From an uncultured Varibaculum sp. (GTDB taxonomy: Bacteria > Actinomycetota > Actinomycetes > Actinomycetales > Actinomycetaceae), in NCBI GenBank assembly GCA_947253735.1, contig CAMYAU010000087.1:1-6144 (forward strand): a DNA stretch of 6,144 bases, written 5' to 3'. Shown in pieces: positions 4,359-6,144 of the stretch. The notes beneath the pieces were generated by a model, which was given only the letters and a program-made list of their open reading frames with translations, was not told where the DNA came from and searched no databases. Numbering within the stretch: position 1 is the stretch's first letter; the number at the start of each line of letters is the position of its first letter. The translations under genes and the position numbers were made by a program.

Positions 4359-6144
4359 GTGTCAAGACAAGTATTAGACGACTTTTTTAGGCCGTCCAGC
4401 CCCTATGTGCATGGCGGCGCCGCCGACCCCAGCCGGCTAGGGGTTCACTTGCAAGGCAACGGGGTGGATATCGCAGTGGTTGCCCCTAATGCCCGCGCGG
4501 TAGAAGTCTGTTTTTTCACTTCCGCGGAACCTACCGCTCCGGAAAGTCGCTACCGGCTTTTGGGACCGGTAGATGGCATCTGGCATGGACATGTAGCCGG
4601 GGTACTGGCCGGCACCTATTATGGTTTTCGCGCCTGGGGGCCTTGGGATCCGGAACGGGGACACGTTTTCAACCCCTATAAACTCGCCCTCGACCCTTAT
4701 GCCCGCGCTATCAGTGGCAATGTTCATCTTTCTAGCCAAACCTACGCCCATAAAACCGATGATCAGCTTTACCCGCTACATCCCTTCCAGCTCGACCCCA
4801 CCAACTCGGCTCCCTATACGGTGCGCGGGGTGGTCACCGGTAAAGAGTTTGATGTAGCCCCCGGACCGGCGATTCCTTGGGAAAATACAGTTATTTACGA
4901 GGCACACGTTAAGGGACTCACCAAACAGTTGCGGGGAGTACCGGAAGAATTGCGCGGAACTTATGCGGGACTAGCACACCCGGCCACTATCGCCTACCTG
5001 AAAGACTTAGGGATCACCACGGTAGAGCTATTGCCGGTACATGCGAAACTGTCAGAAACTTTCCTAAACGAGCGGGGATTAACTAACTATTGGGGTTACT
5101 CCACTCTGTCGTATTTCGCGCCGGAACCTTCTTATGCCACCAAGAATGCCCGCATGCTTGGTCCCATGGCAGTACTCGACGAGTTCCGAGGTATGGTATC
5201 AATTCTGCACCAAAACGGGATAGAACTACTGATAGACGTGGTTTACAACCATACCTGCGAAGGCGGGGGTGACGGGCAGGCGCTTTCTTGGCGCGCCCTC
5301 GATAACGCCATGTATTATCGTCTGGATTCCCACGGTGCCAGCATCGATTATTCCGGTTGCGGTAACACTCTAGATACCGGGCATCCGCGAGTAATTCAGA
5401 TGATTCTAGATTCTTTGCGCTATTGGGCTGGCGATGTAGGGGTGGACGGTTTCCGCTTTGACCTGGGGGTTACCTGCGGGCGGGGCGAGGAACATTTCAC
5501 TCGTTTCCATCCTTTCTTCCAAGCCTGCCTGGATGACCCGGTTTTGCGGAATACGAAAATGATCGCCGAGCCTTGGGATATGGGGCCGGATGGCTGGCGC
5601 ACCGGAGACTTCCCTCTCCCCTTCTCTACCTGGAATGATCGCTATCGCGACACCGTGCGTGGTTTTTGGGTGGCTGATGGGCGTGCTCAGTCCCGCGGTG
5701 AATCCCGGGGCGCTCCTCCTTTTGAACTGGCTTCCCGGCTTTCTGGTTCCCAAGACATGTATGGGGTTGGGGATATTCCCGCGGTACGTCCTCCTCGCTG
5801 TTCGATTAACTTCGTAACCGCCCATGACGGTTTCACCATGGGGGATTTGGTCAGCTATGACCATAAACATAACGAAGAAAACCTAGAGAATAACCGGGAC
5901 GGCTCCCCCAATAACCTGTCTTGGAATCATGGTAGTGAAGGGCGGGCGTTCCAGCTCAGTAATGAAATAGAACCGGGGACAGATGGCGATTCCCCCTTGG
6001 CAGAGCTGCTCGCCGCCCGGGTACGGTCTGCGCTCAATCTGTTCACCACTATGCTTATTTCTTCCGGGACTCCCATGATTTTGGCGGGCGACGAGTTTGC
6101 CCGCACCCAAGGGGGTAACAATAACGCCTATTGCCAAGACAATG
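4359..6144 (+). CDS. glgX: glycogen debranching enzyme, GlgX/TreX-type (GH13), N-terminal 595 residues, open at right edge
   Basis: This enzyme hydrolyses alpha-1,6 branches of glycogen, preferring short stubs left by phosphorylase, in the cytoplasm. An N-terminal CBM48-like domain (about 25-110) ends in FNPYKLALDPYA, and YEAHVKGLT follows with Glu181. The GH13 barrel shows NYWGYSTL (243-250), DVVYNHT (293-299), GFRFDLG with nucleophile Asp368, IAEPWD with acid/base Glu404, and TAHDGFT with Asp490, so all catalytic residues are intact. The window stops in GGNNNAYCQDN, a GlgX hallmark near the barrel's end. Roughly 60-130 residues should remain, judging by a family length of about 650-720. The start is GTG at 4359, with AGGA 8 nt before it and an in-frame stop at 4332. 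A later in-frame GTG at 4407 has less support and would cut into the conserved N-terminus. TreX, acting with TreY/TreZ in trehalose synthesis, is the main alternative and needs the downstream genes to judge. Confidence 0.95.
   Translation, partial: MSRQVLDDFFRPSSPYVHGGAADPSRLGVHLQGNGVDIAVVAPNARAVEVCFFTSAEPTAPESRYRLLGPVDGIWHGHVAGVLAGTYYGFRAWGPWDPERGHVFNPYKLALDPYARAISGNVHLSSQTYAHKTDDQLYPLHPFQLDPTNSAPYTVRGVVTGKEFDVAPGPAIPWENTVIYEAHVKGLTKQLRGVPEELRGTYAGLAHPATIAYLKDLGITTVELLPVHAKLSETFLNERGLTNYWGYSTLSYFAPEPSYATKNARMLGPMAVLDEFRGMVSILHQNGIELLIDVVYNHTCEGGGDGQALSWRALDNAMYYRLDSHGASIDYSGCGNTLDTGHPRVIQMILDSLRYWAGDVGVDGFRFDLGVTCGRGEEHFTRFHPFFQACLDDPVLRNTKMIAEPWDMGPDGWRTGDFPLPFSTWNDRYRDTVRGFWVADGRAQSRGESRGAPPFELASRLSGSQDMYGVGDIPAVRPPRCSINFVTAHDGFTMGDLVSYDHKHNEENLENNRDGSPNNLSWNHGSEGRAFQLSNEIEPGTDGDSPLAELLAARVRSALNLFTTMLISSGTPMILAGDEFARTQGGNNNAYCQDN

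Noticed and set aside
5406..5870. A 154-codon minus-strand open frame within the debranching gene
   Set aside because: It is opposite the highly conserved GH13 barrel of the plus-strand gene, including catalytic motifs, so the plus-strand reading is clearly the real one.
1..6144. Search for mobile elements, CRISPR arrays, toxin-antitoxin or defence genes
   Set aside because: No transposase or integrase motifs, terminal inverted repeats, regularly spaced repeats or small accessory gene pairs were seen. The coding space is filled by conserved housekeeping genes.

Overview
This window reads as ordinary chromosomal housekeeping DNA from an actinobacterium. The evidence is the protein types (an actinobacterial-style MnmA with NPCxRCN and GCCTxED motifs, a mycobacterial-style cysteine desulfurase), GTG starts at three of the five protein genes, and a GC content that looks by eye to be in the mid-50s percent. 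The order etfB-etfA-iscS-mnmA matches the locus I recall from Mycobacterium tuberculosis (fixA-fixB...iscS-trmU, Rv3029c-Rv3024c), here without the intervening genes. The moderate GC would fit Actinomycetaceae-like relatives, but the genus cannot be fixed from this sequence.

Layout. Positions 1-29 hold the first 29 nt of a tRNA-Leu on the minus strand, cut by the left edge. Positions 30-82 are a short gap with a perfect 6-bp hairpin and an AT-rich -10-like element. Four minus-strand genes follow, read from right to left: etfB (4218-3430), etfA (3420-2437), iscS (2437-1190) and mnmA (1189-83). Their junctions are 9 nt, a 1-nt TAGTG overlap, and 0 nt (TAAATG), so they look like one translationally coupled operon. 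Positions 4219-4358 are a divergent intergenic region. From 4359 to the right edge a plus-strand gene encodes the first 595 residues of a GlgX/TreX-type glycogen debranching enzyme. It is open at the right edge.

How the genes work together. IscS takes sulfur from cysteine as an enzyme-bound persulfide, and MnmA uses such sulfur to make 2-thiouridine at U34 of tRNAs, so these two neighbours form a donor-acceptor pair. EtfA and EtfB are the two subunits of one electron-transfer flavoprotein heterodimer. Why an ETF travels with a tRNA-thiolation pair is not evident from the sequence. The debranching enzyme belongs to glycogen metabolism and shares only the divergent promoter region.

I found no convincing new system. 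The points most worth a second look are an extra stretch of about 25 residues, rich in Gly/Ser, in the cysteine desulfurase together with loss of its usual cofactor-contacting Gln; a divergent FAD-site motif (SGDHHH) in EtfA; and a possible leaderless start for the debranching gene. No mobile elements, CRISPR arrays or broken genes were seen.
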